Source: an uncultured Ruminococcus sp.
Lineage (GTDB): Bacteria > Bacillota > Clostridia > Oscillospirales > Ruminococcaceae
Assembly (NCBI GenBank): GCA_946413815.1
Contig: CAMKMD010000006.1
Coordinates: 1 to 64,000, forward strand
Direction: 5' to 3'
Length of the DNA: 64,000 nt
Position 1 is the first letter of the stretch, and each line of letters opens with the position of its first letter. Below are positions 63,209-64,000 of this stretch, one piece after another. A program made the position numbers and the translations under genes. The notes beneath the pieces were generated by a model. It was not told the DNA's origin, did no database searches, and saw only the letters and a program-made list of their open reading frames with translations.

Positions 63209-63754
63209 TTAACCTATATTATACTCTATCACCTGACAATTATCCATGGACCAGTTATCAAACTCTTCATTAGTCATATCGTGGAAATAGGTCTCTATCA
63301 CACGGCATACACCGTTATGTGTGACAAGAAGAACGTTCTTGTCTGTTTTGCCGTAGTTTGCGATAACTTCATCAAGGAGAGAATAAACTCTGTGAGTAAG
63401 ACGAAGGAGCGGCTCTCCGGTATGACCCATGGGAGAAGCAAATTCCTTCTTGTTTTCTCTGAAGCCCTCTGTGCTTCTGGGCTGTCCTTCAAAATCACCG
63501 TAATCCCACTCACGGAGACGGTTGTCATACTTCACAGGGGCAAGAGTCATGCTGTTTGCCTGCTGTGCAGTCTCCTTTGCACGGGAGAGAGGTGAGCAGT
63601 AGATAATGTCAACTTTGCCCATCTGTTTGAGCGTTCCGGCAAGCCTCATCGACTGCTCGGCACCTGTGAAATTCATTGGTACGTCTGTTGTTCCGAGAAT
63701 GAGATCCTTCTTGTTGTATTCGGTCTCACCGTGTCTTGTTACGAATAACTTCAT
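63209..63754 (-). CDS. Histidine phosphatase-family protein (phosphoglycerate mutase-like)
   Basis: A 181-aa phosphatase with the catalytic block FVTRHGETEYN (phospho-His about residue 8) and the second His in LLVTHNGVCRVIE. EWDYGDFEG is also typical. Members act as phosphoglycerate mutases or phosphatases for small metabolites such as alpha-ribazole phosphate; the substrate is not clear. Its start overlaps the recN stop by 4 nt. Confidence 0.9.
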   Translation of the reverse strand: MKLFVTRHGETEYNKKDLILGTTDVPMNFTGAEQSMRLAGTLKQMGKVDIIYCSPLSRAKETAQQANSMTLAPVKYDNRLREWDYGDFEGQPRSTEGFRENKKEFASPMGHTGEPLLRLTHRVYSLLDEVIANYGKTDKNVLLVTHNGVCRVIETYFHDMTNEEFDNWSMDNCQVIEYNIG

Positions 63755-64000
63755 TTCTTTCCCATCGCCTTTCTGATTTCTGCCTCTGCATTTTCCAGCA
63801 TCAGCTTACTTGGATCCTCACCGCCCATTATTCTCGCAATCTCTGCGATACGGCCCTGAAGATCGAGTTTTGTTACGTGTGTTTCTGTTCTGTCATCCTG
63901 TAATGTCTTTTCAATAAGCAGATGATCATCTGCCATTACTGCTATCTGTGAAAGATGTGTCACGCATATTACCTGACGCACTCTGCCGAGTTCCCGCAGC
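63751..64000 (-). CDS. recN: DNA repair protein RecN, C-terminal end (partial)
   Basis: The frame is open to the window edge. Visible residues include RQVICVTHLSQIAVMADDHLLIEK and ARIMGGEDPSKLMLENAEAEIRK, the closing ATPase (H-loop) part of RecN, an SMC-like protein that acts in double-strand break repair. Walker A, B and the coiled coil must lie beyond base 64000. The stop overlaps the next gene by 4 nt. Confidence 0.9.
   Translation of the reverse strand, partial: LRELGRVRQVICVTHLSQIAVMADDHLLIEKTLQDDRTETHVTKLDLQGRIAEIARIMGGEDPSKLMLENAEAEIRKAMGKK

Overview
This window looks like chromosome from an anaerobic, Gram-positive, low-to-mid GC Clostridia member, most likely Ruminococcus or a close relative in the Oscillospiraceae. 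The evidence is a complete Rnf complex, indolepyruvate:ferredoxin oxidoreductase, tyrosine-dependent ThiH, the MurT/GatD pair of Gram-positive peptidoglycan synthesis, a lipoprotein lysozyme and an SGNH hydrolase with Thr-rich linkers, and consensus vegetative promoters with 17-bp spacers. The genus is inferred; no rRNA or tRNA gene was seen. I saw no prophage, insertion sequence or CRISPR array.

Layout. 1-6748 (-): the N-terminal 2249 codons of a giant secreted protein with at least eleven tandem Cna_B/SpaA-like repeats, behind a strong promoter and a roughly 220-nt leader that can fold. 7184-12025 (-): rnfCDGEAB. 12332-16031: an AraC regulator, a divergent sensor/GGDEF-like/AraC fusion regulator, and a GNAT acetyltransferase. 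16081-18554 (-): a FeoA-FeoB fusion with its small Cys-rich partner. 18701-25083 (-): an eight-gene thiamine operon (thiS, F, G, H, tenI, E, D, C) behind a TPP riboswitch with a terminator. 25173-26770 (-): GNAT, PAP2 phosphatase and a cyclase-family hydrolase. 26837-37594: a stress or antimicrobial-response region with a BcrA-like ABC exporter (ATPase plus two permeases), a membrane S41-like protease, two tandem two-component systems (RR-HK-RR-HK), and a divergent ABC/FtsX exporter. 37654-41329 (-): iorA-iorB-paaK for arylpyruvate oxidation. 41453-50684 (-): a 1933-aa transglutaminase-like/SF1 helicase/nuclease protein followed by murT, gatD and a GH25 lysozyme. 50910-53660 (+): SGNH hydrolase, hexapeptide-repeat protein, cupin-AraC regulator. 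53730-57966 (-): a divergent type IIA topoisomerase pair. 58131-64000 (-): recN (partial), a phosphoglycerate-mutase-like phosphatase, GH42 beta-galactosidase, dtd, a penicillin-binding protein and a CobW-type GTPase.

How it fits together. Rnf couples ferredoxin oxidation to ion pumping, and IorAB supplies reduced ferredoxin from amino-acid-derived arylpyruvates, with PaaK handling the aryl acids. The paired ABC exporters and two-component systems look like a cell-envelope stress module, and 11-bp-period direct repeats lie upstream of both exporter operons. The most unusual single gene is the transglutaminase-helicase-nuclease protein at 44883-50684, a defence-type architecture that sits at the head of a peptidoglycan-amidation transcription unit. 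Most ORF-track entries not listed are antisense or frame shadows of these genes. All functions are read from sequence motifs; no database search was run.
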